Assembly: GCA_039028895.1 (NCBI GenBank) | Contig: JBCCHF010000039.1 | Span: forward strand, 1-64,000 | Length of the DNA: 64,000 bases | Source: JAHDCJ01 sp039028895 | Lineage (GTDB): Bacteria; Bacteroidota; Bacteroidia; Chitinophagales; Saprospiraceae | Direction: 5' to 3' | Translations under genes and position numbers: made by a program | Notes under the pieces: model-generated | The model's input: only the letters and a program-made list of their open reading frames with translations | Database searches by the model: none | What the model was told of the DNA's origin: nothing | Part shown: positions 34,516 to 42,807 of the stretch, one piece after another | How the letters are laid out: each line of letters begins with the position of its first letter | How positions within the stretch are numbered: position 1 is the stretch's first letter

Positions 34516-34764
34516 CTAAAGTTTCACACCAATATCAACACCCTGGCTCTCTAATCTTTTAAGATAAGCATAAATGCCGAGTTTATTAATGTTACGAAGT
34601 GCTTTCGCACTGAGCTTAAGTGTTACCCAGCGATCCAGCTCTGGAATGTAGAAGCGCTTCTTGAACACATTAGGAACAAAACGACGTTTAGTTTTCCGAT
34701 TAGAGTGAGAAACATTGTTCCCAGCGATCGGCCGTTTACCGGTTAGATTACAAATTTTAGACAT
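34516..34764 (-). CDS. rpmB: 50S ribosomal protein L28
   Basis: The 82-residue protein begins 'MSKICNLTGKRPIAGNNVSHSNRKTKRRFVPN', the L28 signature, and continues 'LKLSAKALRNINKLG'. Only the single Cys5 of the zinc-ribbon positions remains. It is the first protein gene after tRNA-Arg, 64 bp downstream, and probably shares its transcript. Confidence 0.96.
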   Translation of the reverse strand: MSKICNLTGKRPIAGNNVSHSNRKTKRRFVPNVFKKRFYIPELDRWVTLKLSAKALRNINKLGIYAYLKRLESQGVDIGVKL

Positions 34765-34828
34765 AACTGTACATTTTACGATATCACCTCAGCTTTCACC
34801 GGGATGACATTTCAATAAATGATTTATG

Positions 34829-34902
34829 TGACTCCGGAAGGATTCGAACCTTCAACCGCCTGATCCGTAGTCAGGTACTCTATCCAGTTGAGCTACGGAG
34901 CC
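34829..34902 (-). tRNA. tRNA-Arg (anticodon ACG)
   Basis: The 74-nt minus-strand gene folds as a cloverleaf. The acceptor GGCTCCG pairs with CGGAGTC (one G-T pair) and the discriminator base is A. The D arm reads GCTCAACTGGATAGAGC-like, the anticodon stem CCTGA/TCAGG encloses loop CTACGGA, and the T-arm contains GGTTCGAATCC. The anticodon is ACG (read as ICG after deamination), decoding CGU/CGC/CGA. CCA is not encoded, so Cca must add it. Confidence 0.95.
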
Positions 34903-34977
34903 ATCTTTTCTTTTCTTTTTTTGGATAAAATTCTGAGGCGCTTTCACCCGACAGTTTGATTGATTTTTATCCGGCTG

Positions 34978-34985
34978 CAAAGATA
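34978..34985 (-). promoter_or_regulatory. Candidate -7 box for tRNA-Arg and the rpmB operon
   Basis: TATCTTTG on the minus strand matches TAnnTTTG. It lies 76 bases before the tRNA 5' end. The -33 box is not clear. Confidence 0.35.
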
Positions 34986-35101
34986 AGGATTCCTAAATAA
35001 TAATACAGTGTTGAAACAATAATTTTTAAAAAATAGTTCTTTTTGTTTCAAACAGCTTAAATCTTTCTGTTTAATCCAATTTTTTAGCTATTTCTTATTG
35101 A

Positions 35102-35136
35102 TTTGGATAATTAAAAATCAAAAAAATACTACCTTG
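35102..35136 (+). promoter_or_regulatory. Weak candidate promoter for the orphan gene at 35219
   Basis: TTTG at 35102-35105 is followed after 21 bases by TACTACCTTG (35127-35136), a degenerate -7 region. The A-tracts on either side would favour an intrinsically curved promoter. Confidence 0.28.
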
Positions 35137-35218
35137 ACCAACCGTGCTTTATAAGCCTGCACGAACCTAGTCCTCCAGACTATTTAACCTAATCAATTTA
35201 ACTTCAAAAAAATTAAAA

Positions 35219-35659
35219 ATGTCAAATCTTAGAACCAACCTGGAAGCTATTTCAAAAAAATTTAATTACAAACTCAACGAATTCGCTCCAAACAAATTTA
35301 GTCTTGACGTTGCTCTAAAACTAAAAGATGGTTCTTTCAGGTATCAATATGTTTACGTGTGGGAAGCTCCAATAGGCAGAGACAAAAAAGTCTGTTACTA
35401 CATGAACTCCAGAGTTGGCACATACACCCCTTCTGTCAATCTATATAATTTGATGAAGGAAGCTGCTTATGGTATCTACTCTATGGTTGCCATAACAACA
35501 GACAAAGATAAAGAAGGCAATCCTTGTGAAACTGTTATCGTGCAAGCCGCTCCAAACGTGTCTTATACCAATCTTGATCTCCTAAACGATGTTATCTTCG
35601 AAGTTGCGGCCAATGCTGATCTTATGGAAGAGAAATATTTTGGTGGAGATAGAAACTAG
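35219..35659 (+). CDS. Cytosolic orphan protein, unknown function
   Basis: The 146-residue protein has no signal peptide or membrane segment and I do not recognise a family. It has an N-terminal helix ('LRTNLEAISKKFN'), a central beta-rich part ('FSLDVALKLKDGSFRYQYVYVWEAP', 'KVCYYMNSRVG', 'AYGIYSMVAITTD'), and a C-terminal helix 'LDLLNDVIFEVAANADLMEEKYFGGD'. The order alpha, beta sheet, then an acidic helix around 'A.NADLME' loosely recalls YbjN and type III secretion chaperone folds, but that is only an impression. The start is preceded by AAAAAAATTAAAA, typical of strongly expressed Bacteroidota genes without a Shine-Dalgarno site. It stands alone between the tRNA and a convergent protease gene. 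Confidence 0.7.
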   Translation: MSNLRTNLEAISKKFNYKLNEFAPNKFSLDVALKLKDGSFRYQYVYVWEAPIGRDKKVCYYMNSRVGTYTPSVNLYNLMKEAAYGIYSMVAITTDKDKEGNPCETVIVQAAPNVSYTNLDLLNDVIFEVAANADLMEEKYFGGDRN

Positions 35660-35691
35660 ACTCAAAAAAATTAGCAGAGGGATAATCCCAA

Positions 35692-37284
35692 TCAGAAGAT
35701 TACAAATTTTCTGACCTGTTTCTCAGCATCTGTTTCCAGCTTTATAAAATAAATGCCTGGTCTTAAGTCATGTAGAGCAAGGTCTATTCGGAGAAAACCC
35801 AGCGAAGATTCCTGGTAATCCGAGCGCGACATTAATTGTCCGGCCGAGTTTGTAATCTCCATTGAAATTGGCCCTGATGACCTTTCTATCAATATGGTGA
35901 TTGCTCCTCTTGACGGATTTGGATAAAGATCGCTGATCATTAACGCATCGCCTCTACCGTCCAATCCCAGAGCAAGGGCAACACTGTTGAATACATTTAG
36001 GCGCCCACCTGATCGGGTTCTGTCTTCAAGGGAAGGAATGGGGTCAACACCCTCTAGTATCAGACTTTTCATTAATCTGGCAACTAGGGCCGGTTTACTT
36101 TTACTATTAATTGTGATCTCAGGTTCAGGCAGACTGTAGAGCAGTGAAATAGCACCCGCAAGGTGCGGTGCACTACTGGATGTCCCGCCAAAACTCCCAT
36201 ATATGTTACCAGGCTTGGTCGTGAAACTGTTGTCCCCCGGACTGCCAAGGTCAATCGATACTTTCCCCCACCCTGCCTGCAGTACTTTGGCATCTATCTG
36301 ATCGGTATTTGTGGTTGCAATAACAAATTCACTGGTACAGCGGGAAGGCATATCTCCAATTACTTCTACATTGATATCCATATTTGGTGCAGCCACAGCA
36401 TTAAGTATACCTACTGAACCAAGAGAGTCATAAAGCGCACACCAGACGGGAAAATCATCCGGTCTGGCTTCGTTAATACCAAATGAAGAGTTGGTGGCAA
36501 CAATAAATGCTCCTTTCTCGCCATTTGTCTGGTTATACATTTCACGCATCATTTTGGCGTAAGCATAACCCTCAATTACCTCAGACAGTAACGAATTGTA
36601 AGTCAACACCATGCGTTTTACCGACCAGTTGACACCTGATACACCAATGGTATTGTCTCCTTTCGCTCCGATAATTCCGTTAACCGAGGTACCATGGAAG
36701 TCAAGCGGGTGTTCGTCATTATTGGTATTGAAATTCCACCCAACAAAATCATCAATAAATCCATTATTGTCATTATCAATACCATCATTTGGAATCTCAT
36801 TATAGTTTCTCCAGGTCGTCTCATTGAGATCCTCGTGAAGATAATCGCAGCCAGTTTCAAGAATTGCCACTACAATCGTATCACCTTGCGGCGTTAATCC
36901 TCCTGTGGTAATTGACCAGGCCTCAGGAGCCATAATGGTCTCCAGTCCCCATTGGTCAGCATAAAATGGATCATCAGGTTCTTCCCTGTTTCTTTTATAT
37001 ATAATGTAATTGGGTTGAGAAGCAATTACTACAGGGTCTAGCTTAATTTCATCGTGAAAATTTCCAGCATTCTGCAGTAAGTGGATATTCATTTGGCTGG
37101 AAAGGGTCTTACCAAGTTGGATGGTTGAAGAATGCGATTGATCGTTAGCGGCATAGCCAATCAGCCATTCTTCGACATCAATACCATTTTGGAGCAGGAC
37201 AATTAACTCTCCTTGAATTGCTTGTCCTGGTAAAGTTTGAACGACAAACAGCAAGCCAACTATCAATACCCAAATTCTCCTCAT
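35692..37284 (-). CDS. Secreted S8 subtilisin-like protease with T9SS type A sorting domain; Asp-to-Glu in the catalytic site
   Basis: The 530-residue protein has a signal peptide ('GLLFVVQTLPGQA'), a propeptide-like region to about residue 110, and a subtilase domain (~111-440). The C-terminal type A T9SS domain begins 'ISDLYPNPSRGAITI' and ends 'EKQVRKFVIF'. His197 ('DFHGTSV') and Ser369 ('GTSSSAPH') are in place, and Asn301 fits the oxyanion position. The motif that should read DTG reads 'AILETGCDY', so the catalytic Asp is Glu143 (codon 36856-36858). The calcium-rich loop 'GIDNDNNGFIDDFVGWNF' is normal. It lies 27 bp after cystathionine beta-synthase on the same strand. Confidence 0.85.
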   Translation of the reverse strand: MRRIWVLIVGLLFVVQTLPGQAIQGELIVLLQNGIDVEEWLIGYAANDQSHSSTIQLGKTLSSQMNIHLLQNAGNFHDEIKLDPVVIASQPNYIIYKRNREEPDDPFYADQWGLETIMAPEAWSITTGGLTPQGDTIVVAILETGCDYLHEDLNETTWRNYNEIPNDGIDNDNNGFIDDFVGWNFNTNNDEHPLDFHGTSVNGIIGAKGDNTIGVSGVNWSVKRMVLTYNSLLSEVIEGYAYAKMMREMYNQTNGEKGAFIVATNSSFGINEARPDDFPVWCALYDSLGSVGILNAVAAPNMDINVEVIGDMPSRCTSEFVIATTNTDQIDAKVLQAGWGKVSIDLGSPGDNSFTTKPGNIYGSFGGTSSSAPHLAGAISLLYSLPEPEITINSKSKPALVARLMKSLILEGVDPIPSLEDRTRSGGRLNVFNSVALALGLDGRGDALMISDLYPNPSRGAITILIERSSGPISMEITNSAGQLMSRSDYQESSLGFLRIDLALHDLRPGIYFIKLETDAEKQVRKFVIF

Positions 37285-37311
37285 ATAATTTTAGACACTT
37301 TTGTTAAACTG

Positions 37312-38670
37312 CTACCCTACCGTCTGTATAATATCATACTTGGTGATGATATGCAGACTGCCTGCTTTATCGCGAGCTAAAACAGCAGGAATATTTTTGG
37401 TGATGAATCTCGTGAGGCTACTACAAGTTAGATCTTCCTCAACAACGGGAAGGGCATGTCCCATAATAGCTTCCACCGTTTTTTCTGTGTGGTTAAGTGG
37501 ATTTTCAAGCAGGTAACTCAATACTGCATTTTCTGTTACTGATCCAACCATGGTGCCGTTATCCATTACAGGAAGTTGGGAGATATCATTCTCCTTCATG
37601 AGATTCATTACATTTCTAACTGTCTCTGTCTTTTGAACGGTAATGAAACGTTTATCTATCTTCTGATTAATGATATCTTTTACTTTCAATTCATCATCCA
37701 GGAAACCGCGTTCACGCATCCAATCGTCGTTAAACATCTTGCCGACATATCGACTGGCATGATCGTGAAACAACACAACCACCACATCACCTTTCTTAAA
37801 ACGATCTTTAAGCTGAACAAGTGCGCCGATAGCTGATCCTGCAGAGTTACCTACCAAGATGCCTTCTTGCCTAGCCAATTCGCGAGTGTAGATCGCTGCA
37901 TCTTTATCGGTCACTTTTTCAAAATGATCGATAAGCGAGAAATTTACATTTTGCGGTAAAATATCTTCGCCAATACCCTCAGTTACGTATGGGTAGATTT
38001 CATTTTTATCAAAAATTCCGGTTTCGTGATATTTCTTGAATACTGAACCGTATGTGTCGACACCAATTACTTTAATGTCAGGATTCTTTTCTTTGAGGTA
38101 TCCTGAAACCCCGGAGATGGTTCCCCCAGTTCCAACACCAACAACGAAATGGGTGATCCTGCCTTCTGTTTGTTCCCATATCTCTGGACCGGTTGACTCG
38201 TAATGCGCAACTGTATTGGCTGGATTATCATATTGGTTGACCCAAAATGAATTAGGAATTTCCTTATTGAGCCGCTCAGCAACTGAATAATAAGATCTTG
38301 GATCATCCGGCTCAACATTAGTCGGACATACAATAACTTCTGAACCGACGGCTTTGAGCATATCGATTTTTTCCTTTGACTGTTTATCAGAGGTTGTAAA
38401 TATGCACTTATAGCCTTTCACTACAGCAGCTATCGCCAATCCCATTCCGGTATTACCGGAAGTACATTCAATGATGGTACCCCCTGCCTTTAATCTGCCA
38501 TCTTTTTCAGCGACTTCAATCATCTTCAGGGCCATGCGATCTTTAACAGAATTACCCGGATTCGTTGTTTCTACTTTTGCCAGGAACAAGGCTTCAGAAT
38601 CACCAATGATCCTGTTTAGTTTCACCAAAGGGGTATTGCCTATTGTTTCAAGAATATTGTTGTAATACAT
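37312..38670 (-). CDS. cbs: Cystathionine beta-synthase (PLP core plus CBS domain pair)
   Basis: The 452-residue enzyme has a fold type II PLP core and a C-terminal CBS pair. The Schiff-base lysine is Lys43 in 'NPGNSVKDRMAL' and the substrate loop is 'TSGNTGMG' (70-77). A glycine-rich phosphate loop 'GTGGTISG' and 'GNSAGSA' follow. CBS motifs occupy about 335-452 ('ISQLPVMDNGTMVGSVTENAVLSYL'). The domain order matches eukaryote-type cystathionine beta-synthase, condensing serine and homocysteine to cystathionine; a cysteine synthase activity is also possible. No heme-binding N-terminal extension is present. A TACCTTTG box lies just upstream. Confidence 0.88.
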   Translation of the reverse strand: MYYNNILETIGNTPLVKLNRIIGDSEALFLAKVETTNPGNSVKDRMALKMIEVAEKDGRLKAGGTIIECTSGNTGMGLAIAAVVKGYKCIFTTSDKQSKEKIDMLKAVGSEVIVCPTNVEPDDPRSYYSVAERLNKEIPNSFWVNQYDNPANTVAHYESTGPEIWEQTEGRITHFVVGVGTGGTISGVSGYLKEKNPDIKVIGVDTYGSVFKKYHETGIFDKNEIYPYVTEGIGEDILPQNVNFSLIDHFEKVTDKDAAIYTRELARQEGILVGNSAGSAIGALVQLKDRFKKGDVVVVLFHDHASRYVGKMFNDDWMRERGFLDDELKVKDIINQKIDKRFITVQKTETVRNVMNLMKENDISQLPVMDNGTMVGSVTENAVLSYLLENPLNHTEKTVEAIMGHALPVVEEDLTCSSLTRFITKNIPAVLARDKAGSLHIITKYDIIQTVG

Positions 38671-38688
38671 TGTTTATAATTTCGAGTG

Positions 38689-38696
38689 CAAAGGTA
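38689..38696 (-). promoter_or_regulatory. Candidate -7 box for cystathionine beta-synthase
   Basis: TACCTTTG on the minus strand matches TAnnTTTG and lies 18 bases before the ATG at 38670, which would give a leader of about 10 bases. Confidence 0.4.
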
Positions 38697-38808
38697 GGTA
38701 TTTTCTCAATGAAAAACCTTGATTGGTTAATATTCCAATGAGATATTCAACAGTGCTTCAAGCGGATTGGTTTATCGCTCAAACAAGGATTATTAAGGGG
38801 AAAATTAA

Positions 38809-39726
38809 TCAGATCTGCTCATTGCCCTTACTGCGTATATAATCGCCAATCTTGATTATTGCCTTTCTGGCTTCAGGCAGGTATTGCCAGGCGATATGCC
38901 ATACATGGAGTTGTCTTTTCCAAATGTCGATTGTCACCTCTACACCAGCATTTCTGGCAGATTCAACCAGTTTGAGCGAATCATCAAGCAGAATTTCATC
39001 ACTACTGACATGAATCAAAATTGGCGGCAGATCGGAAAGGTCAGCTTTCAAAGGGGTGAGATCTGCATGATCCAAAGGTAGATCACCAGCATACCACTTG
39101 CCAAATTCTGCAATTTTGGTAGAATCCAAAATAATTTCTTTCTTCTTTTTTTTCTGGATAGAGTCATTAGTCCCAGTTAGGTCAAGCCAAGGAGAAAGCA
39201 GCACAGCAGCGGACGGCATAGGAATATTCTTTTTTTTCAAGGCCAAAAGCAGTGCCATTGTCAATCCTCCTCCAGCTGAGTCGCCTCCAACAAAGAGCTG
39301 GTAGCCATAATAGCCATTTTCAAGCATCCATTGATAAACTGAAACAGCATCTTCTAATGCTGCGGGATAAGGATGTTCTGGGGCTAATCGATAGTCGACT
39401 GTAATTACTTTAAATTTCCCGTCTTCTGCAATTTTGGCGGCGAGTGCGCGGTGGGTATCGAGAGAACCAATAGCATAGCCGCCTCCATGAAAATAGACCA
39501 GGACTTTCTTATGATTAACCTCATTAGGAATGAACCATTCTACTTTAATTCCATTAATTTCAGCTGGCTTTATGGCAACAGAAGCTGGTGGTTTAAAACG
39601 CTTGGAAAGCTTGTTGATCACTTTCCTCGCCTTCTCAAGGTCGGTACTACCAGAGGCTATCTTATCGGAATGTTTGAATTTCTTGTACCGAAGGTAAGAC
39701 CTAATAAAAAAATTCTGAATGCTCAT
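38809..39726 (-). CDS. Alpha/beta hydrolase, hormone-sensitive lipase (family IV) esterase
   Basis: The 305-residue hydrolase carries the HSL-family oxyanion motif HGGGYAIG (80-87) and the nucleophile elbow GDSAGG with Ser150. The acid is probably Asp242 in 'HVSSDEILLDD' and the base His273 in 'QLHVWHIAW'. There is no signal peptide, so it is cytosolic. Such enzymes cleave short-chain esters. A Lys-rich run near residue 191 ('SIQKKKKKEI') sits in a surface loop. It has its own region 83 bp from the galactokinase-like gene, with no shared pathway evident. Confidence 0.85.
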   Translation of the reverse strand: MSIQNFFIRSYLRYKKFKHSDKIASGSTDLEKARKVINKLSKRFKPPASVAIKPAEINGIKVEWFIPNEVNHKKVLVYFHGGGYAIGSLDTHRALAAKIAEDGKFKVITVDYRLAPEHPYPAALEDAVSVYQWMLENGYYGYQLFVGGDSAGGGLTMALLLALKKKNIPMPSAAVLLSPWLDLTGTNDSIQKKKKKEIILDSTKIAEFGKWYAGDLPLDHADLTPLKADLSDLPPILIHVSSDEILLDDSLKLVESARNAGVEVTIDIWKRQLHVWHIAWQYLPEARKAIIKIGDYIRSKGNEQI

Positions 39727-39861
39727 AAATGTTTAATCGGGATTGGGCGATAAGATACAACTTTTATTGTTTTACAACTTTAGCGCTGGTACAGATACGA
39801 CAAATTCATTGTGATTATTGGATAACCAATATTTTCGAAAAGACCAAAGCACTCTGAGCAC

Positions 39862-41031
39862 CTATTTTATTATGTGTACTCCTTTACAAGGAGTGCAATG
39901 GAAGAAGTCGGGAGTCAACCCCGCTATTGCTTGAAAACGTTCGGTGACAATGGCCTTTAAGTTATCAAAATGCTCTTTAAGCACGAGAGCTAATACACTA
40001 CCACTTTCGTGATCACCTGTCATCTTTGCCCCGATACAACCATCTATCATTCGAACAATGTCAACCAATAGATCGAGTTCCTCGCTACTTACCTGGAAAT
40101 CTCCAGCCAATGACAAATGTGAGGCATCAAAACTCTCACCAAGGTCACCCCATGATCGTTCTTCTATGGCCTCAGAAGCTTCAAATACATATTGGTTTTC
40201 CCAAACAACATGGCGGGCTCTTGCAGAGAGAACTTCGTCTTCAATAAGATCTTCGGCATCTGAAAATGTCGCATCACATAAGTATTGAATAGACATTTTT
40301 TGTTTGAGGATCATTAAGGCCCGGAAACATTCGTCTTTCCGTTTATCACCAATACCTGAATGACCTTCACGTTCCAGTCCGGGAGTAATTACCAAAACTT
40401 CAAAAGGGTCGGTATCAAATTCTATATGTTTGGTTTTTAAATTTTGGGTATCTAACTCAAGAGCATGCCCTGCTTTACCATTTGTAATGCCGAAATGAAC
40501 TCCGATACCCGAATAGTCATCAAAAAATTCATTATGTGCATGATGACATAAAAGCGCTAAAGCCACACGATCTATTTTTTTTGCCATCAAGTGCATCATT
40601 GCAAAACCAGTAGCAACTTCGATGGCAGCAGAAGCTCCTAATCCCTCTCGTGAAGGAAGATCTCCTGTAAACAAGATGTTGGCCCCCTTTAGTGGCATCT
40701 CTGCTAATTTGAGATACTTAATGACTGCAACAGGATAGTTTCCCCATCCATGAGTTGGATTGAATTTGAGGCTATCGTTAATATTAATTTCAACAACCTT
40801 GTTCTCAGTGGTAGACTGCAAATTGATCAAATCATCCTCTCTTTCAGAAATCGAAATAATAATTCCCATCGGTGTATTGATGGTCAGCACTGAACCGCCA
40901 TTATAATCAACATGGTCTCCCATTAATTTTAAGCATCCGGGAGCAAGGAAATGAGAGATCTTTCTATCCGATTTTCCAAAATATTCTTCAAATTTGGCAT
41001 TTAGTGCCTTTACATTCATACTATTTCTCAT
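39862..41031 (-). CDS. Galactokinase-like GHMP-kinase family protein with altered active site
   Basis: The 389-residue protein aligns over its full length with galactokinases: 'PGCLKLMGDHVDYNGG' (family 'PGRVNLIGEHTDYNGG'), 'REGLGASAAIEVA' for the phosphate loop, 'ENQYVFEASEAIE', and 'CIGAKMTGDHESG'. Three key positions differ. The catalytic Asp of 'GIMDQF' is Val178 in 'GIGVHF', the motif-3 'GGGFGG' is 'GDHESG' (339-344), and the sugar-site Glu of 'GEH' is Asp39. The protein may therefore have lost kinase activity or work on another substrate. No galT, galE or galM gene is near. The start may be ATG 41031 or the ATG four codons later. Confidence 0.75.
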   Translation of the reverse strand: MRNSMNVKALNAKFEEYFGKSDRKISHFLAPGCLKLMGDHVDYNGGSVLTINTPMGIIISISEREDDLINLQSTTENKVVEININDSLKFNPTHGWGNYPVAVIKYLKLAEMPLKGANILFTGDLPSREGLGASAAIEVATGFAMMHLMAKKIDRVALALLCHHAHNEFFDDYSGIGVHFGITNGKAGHALELDTQNLKTKHIEFDTDPFEVLVITPGLEREGHSGIGDKRKDECFRALMILKQKMSIQYLCDATFSDAEDLIEDEVLSARARHVVWENQYVFEASEAIEERSWGDLGESFDASHLSLAGDFQVSSEELDLLVDIVRMIDGCIGAKMTGDHESGSVLALVLKEHFDNLKAIVTERFQAIAGLTPDFFHCTPCKGVHIIK

Positions 41032-41173
41032 TTTAGCCCGATCTTTGTAATGGTCAATGTGGAAAGGTAAAAATATTATTGTTTCTCCCTATCCAGAATC
41101 AAAGAAGCAAAATTAATTGGTTTTATAAATATCTCTCTCACCTGAATAATGATTAATCTATAACTTATTACAA

Positions 41174-42190
41174 ATGAAGAAGACTTTTCAACTGTTTCTA
41201 CTACTCATCGTTCTATCCGCGTTTGCTTTCAAAAAAGGTGAAGTAAAGGAATTTTCTGTAGCCTTTTATAATGTAGAAAACTTGTTTGATACTGAAAATG
41301 ATCCTGACAAAGAAGACGACTGGTTTTTACCGGAAGGCAGAAACAACTGGACTTCAGAGAGATATAACAAAAAACTCAATGATATTGCAAAGGTAATTGA
41401 TGCTATGGGTCAACCAACGGTGATTGGGCTTTGCGAAGTAGAATCGAAAACCGCTTGTGAAGACCTTGTTTCAACTGATGCCCTTAAATCTTCAAATTAT
41501 GGATTTGTCCATTATGAGTCACCTGATTGGAGGGGAATAGATAACGTGTTGTTATACAAAAAGGATGAACTAAAGGATATTGAATCCTCAATTATCAGGA
41601 TCAACTTTCCCCCTGAAGTTATTGAAGACTATACCACGCGTGATATTTTATATGTAAAAGGAAAATTGCACGGTAAATACCTGATTCACTTTTTTGTAAA
41701 TCACTGGCCTTCCCGTCGTGACGGCTTAAAAGAGTCTGAGCCGCGAAGAACCTATATCGCCGAACAATTAAGGCAGGAGGTCGCCAAAATAAAAAATGAT
41801 GATCCCAATGCAAGGATCATTATGATGGGAGACTTTAATGACGAGCCTGACAATAATTCTTTACTGAATGTGCTTAAAGCAAGTCTTGACGTCAAGTCAG
41901 CAAAGAAGACTGGGCTATATAATTGCATGGCAGATCTTGATGCCGCAGGCCTTGGAACATATAATTACAGGGGTAACTGGAACCTACTCGACCAATTTAT
42001 CATATCTAAGGCTTTGCTCAAGAAAAAGTCAGGTCTTAAAAAAGAAGAAACCATAATTTTCAGAGAGGATTGGATGATGTACAAATCAGATCGGTTTGGA
42101 GAAACACCTAATAGAACTTATGGTGGCCCAAATTATTATGGGGGGTATAGTGATCATCTACCGATTAAAATGACATTTTCGGTAAAGTGA
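41174..42190 (+). CDS. Endonuclease/exonuclease/phosphatase family protein
   Basis: The 338-residue protein has the Mg-dependent EEP fold found in DNase I, sphingomyelinase and exonuclease III. Conserved pieces are 'VAFYNVENLFDT', 'VIGLCEVESK' (the metal-binding Glu), 'FVNHWPSR' (catalytic His), 'IMMGDFNDEPDNN' and the C-terminal 'GGYSDHLPIKMTF' with the Asp-His pair. A hydrophobic N-terminus (residues 1-17, 'MKKTFQLFLLLIVLSAFAF') suggests export. The substrate is unknown: nuclease or phosphatase. It ends directly at the stop of the convergent DUF922 gene with no intervening base. Confidence 0.85.
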   Translation: MKKTFQLFLLLIVLSAFAFKKGEVKEFSVAFYNVENLFDTENDPDKEDDWFLPEGRNNWTSERYNKKLNDIAKVIDAMGQPTVIGLCEVESKTACEDLVSTDALKSSNYGFVHYESPDWRGIDNVLLYKKDELKDIESSIIRINFPPEVIEDYTTRDILYVKGKLHGKYLIHFFVNHWPSRRDGLKESEPRRTYIAEQLRQEVAKIKNDDPNARIIMMGDFNDEPDNNSLLNVLKASLDVKSAKKTGLYNCMADLDAAGLGTYNYRGNWNLLDQFIISKALLKKKSGLKKEETIIFREDWMMYKSDRFGETPNRTYGGPNYYGGYSDHLPIKMTFSVK

Positions 42191-42778
42191 TCATTTTGCG
42201 GCCTTCACTCTGGGAGAGCCATAGCGATCCAATTTCTCAAGTTCTGTTTTGATAATAGCGTCCCAACGCCTTTGTTCGGTTCTATCTATCCCATGTTCTG
42301 AATCTCCATCGTAATCGTCCTGGGCTTTAGTGAGGGCCCTCCAATTGTCATCGTACATTCGATCTATTATGCGATCGATCTCTCTAAGCTTCATACCTCT
42401 GAAATCAGCTTGGCTTAATTTCTTGCGTAATTTCCTGGCATAAACTTCAGCAAGGTCGAAGTGCTTTTGTTCATGATTCAGAATATAATCGGTTTTCGCG
42501 ACTCTCTTCGCCCAAGACTCGGATTTAATAAATTGACATTTGACAATGAATGTGATCTCATTACCGCCTTTGTAATCATAGGTAAACCCAATTTGGTAGC
42601 TTGTCAAAGCAGCATTTGAGCTATAATAAGCAGGTCTGCCCTGAAAATCCGACCAGTTTAACTTTCTGGTCTGCCACTCTAGCAAATTATTATTGTCAAG
42701 TTTTTTCGCAGAAGGGACCAAAGCGGCACCAAGAACAAATGTCAATGCTACTGCCGAGAGAATAGTTTTCGCAAACAT
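42191..42778 (-). CDS. Exported DUF922-like protein with HExxH zinc-protease motif
   Basis: The 195-residue protein has a signal peptide (residues 1-23), then 'LEWQTRKLNWSDFQGRP' (the DUF922 opening) and the motif HEQKH (102-106) in 'ILNHEQKHFDLAEVYARKL'. The His-Glu-x-x-His pattern is that of a zinc metalloprotease, and DUF922 proteins are predicted secreted Zn-dependent proteases. A charged C-terminal helix pair follows. Activity is not shown experimentally for the family as far as I know. It is 29 bp from the upstream gene of the same strand. Confidence 0.72.
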   Translation of the reverse strand: MFAKTILSAVALTFVLGAALVPSAKKLDNNNLLEWQTRKLNWSDFQGRPAYYSSNAALTSYQIGFTYDYKGGNEITFIVKCQFIKSESWAKRVAKTDYILNHEQKHFDLAEVYARKLRKKLSQADFRGMKLREIDRIIDRMYDDNWRALTKAQDDYDGDSEHGIDRTEQRRWDAIIKTELEKLDRYGSPRVKAAK

Positions 42779-42807
42779 CAGGAGAAATTAGGTAATTAAA
42801 AAATCGC

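Larger units (their letters stand above)
34903..35218. other. AT-rich intergenic region between tRNA-Arg and the 146-residue orphan gene
   Basis: No gene is seen in these 316 bases. The left end holds a poly-pyrimidine stretch next to the tRNA and a candidate minus-strand promoter. The right 150 bases are very AT-rich with A- and T-tracts (35020-35125), resembling an UP-element region, and lead into a ~80-base leader of the next gene. Confidence 0.5.

Noticed and set aside
34829..35659. tRNA-Arg as an integration site with the orphan gene as cargo
   Set aside because: There is no integrase, no direct repeat of the tRNA 3' end downstream, and the tRNA is embedded in a conserved ribosomal gene cluster.
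39817..39830. ATTGG-ATAA-CCAAT hairpin after the galactokinase-like gene
   Set aside because: A 5-bp AT-rich stem without a T-run is expected by chance.
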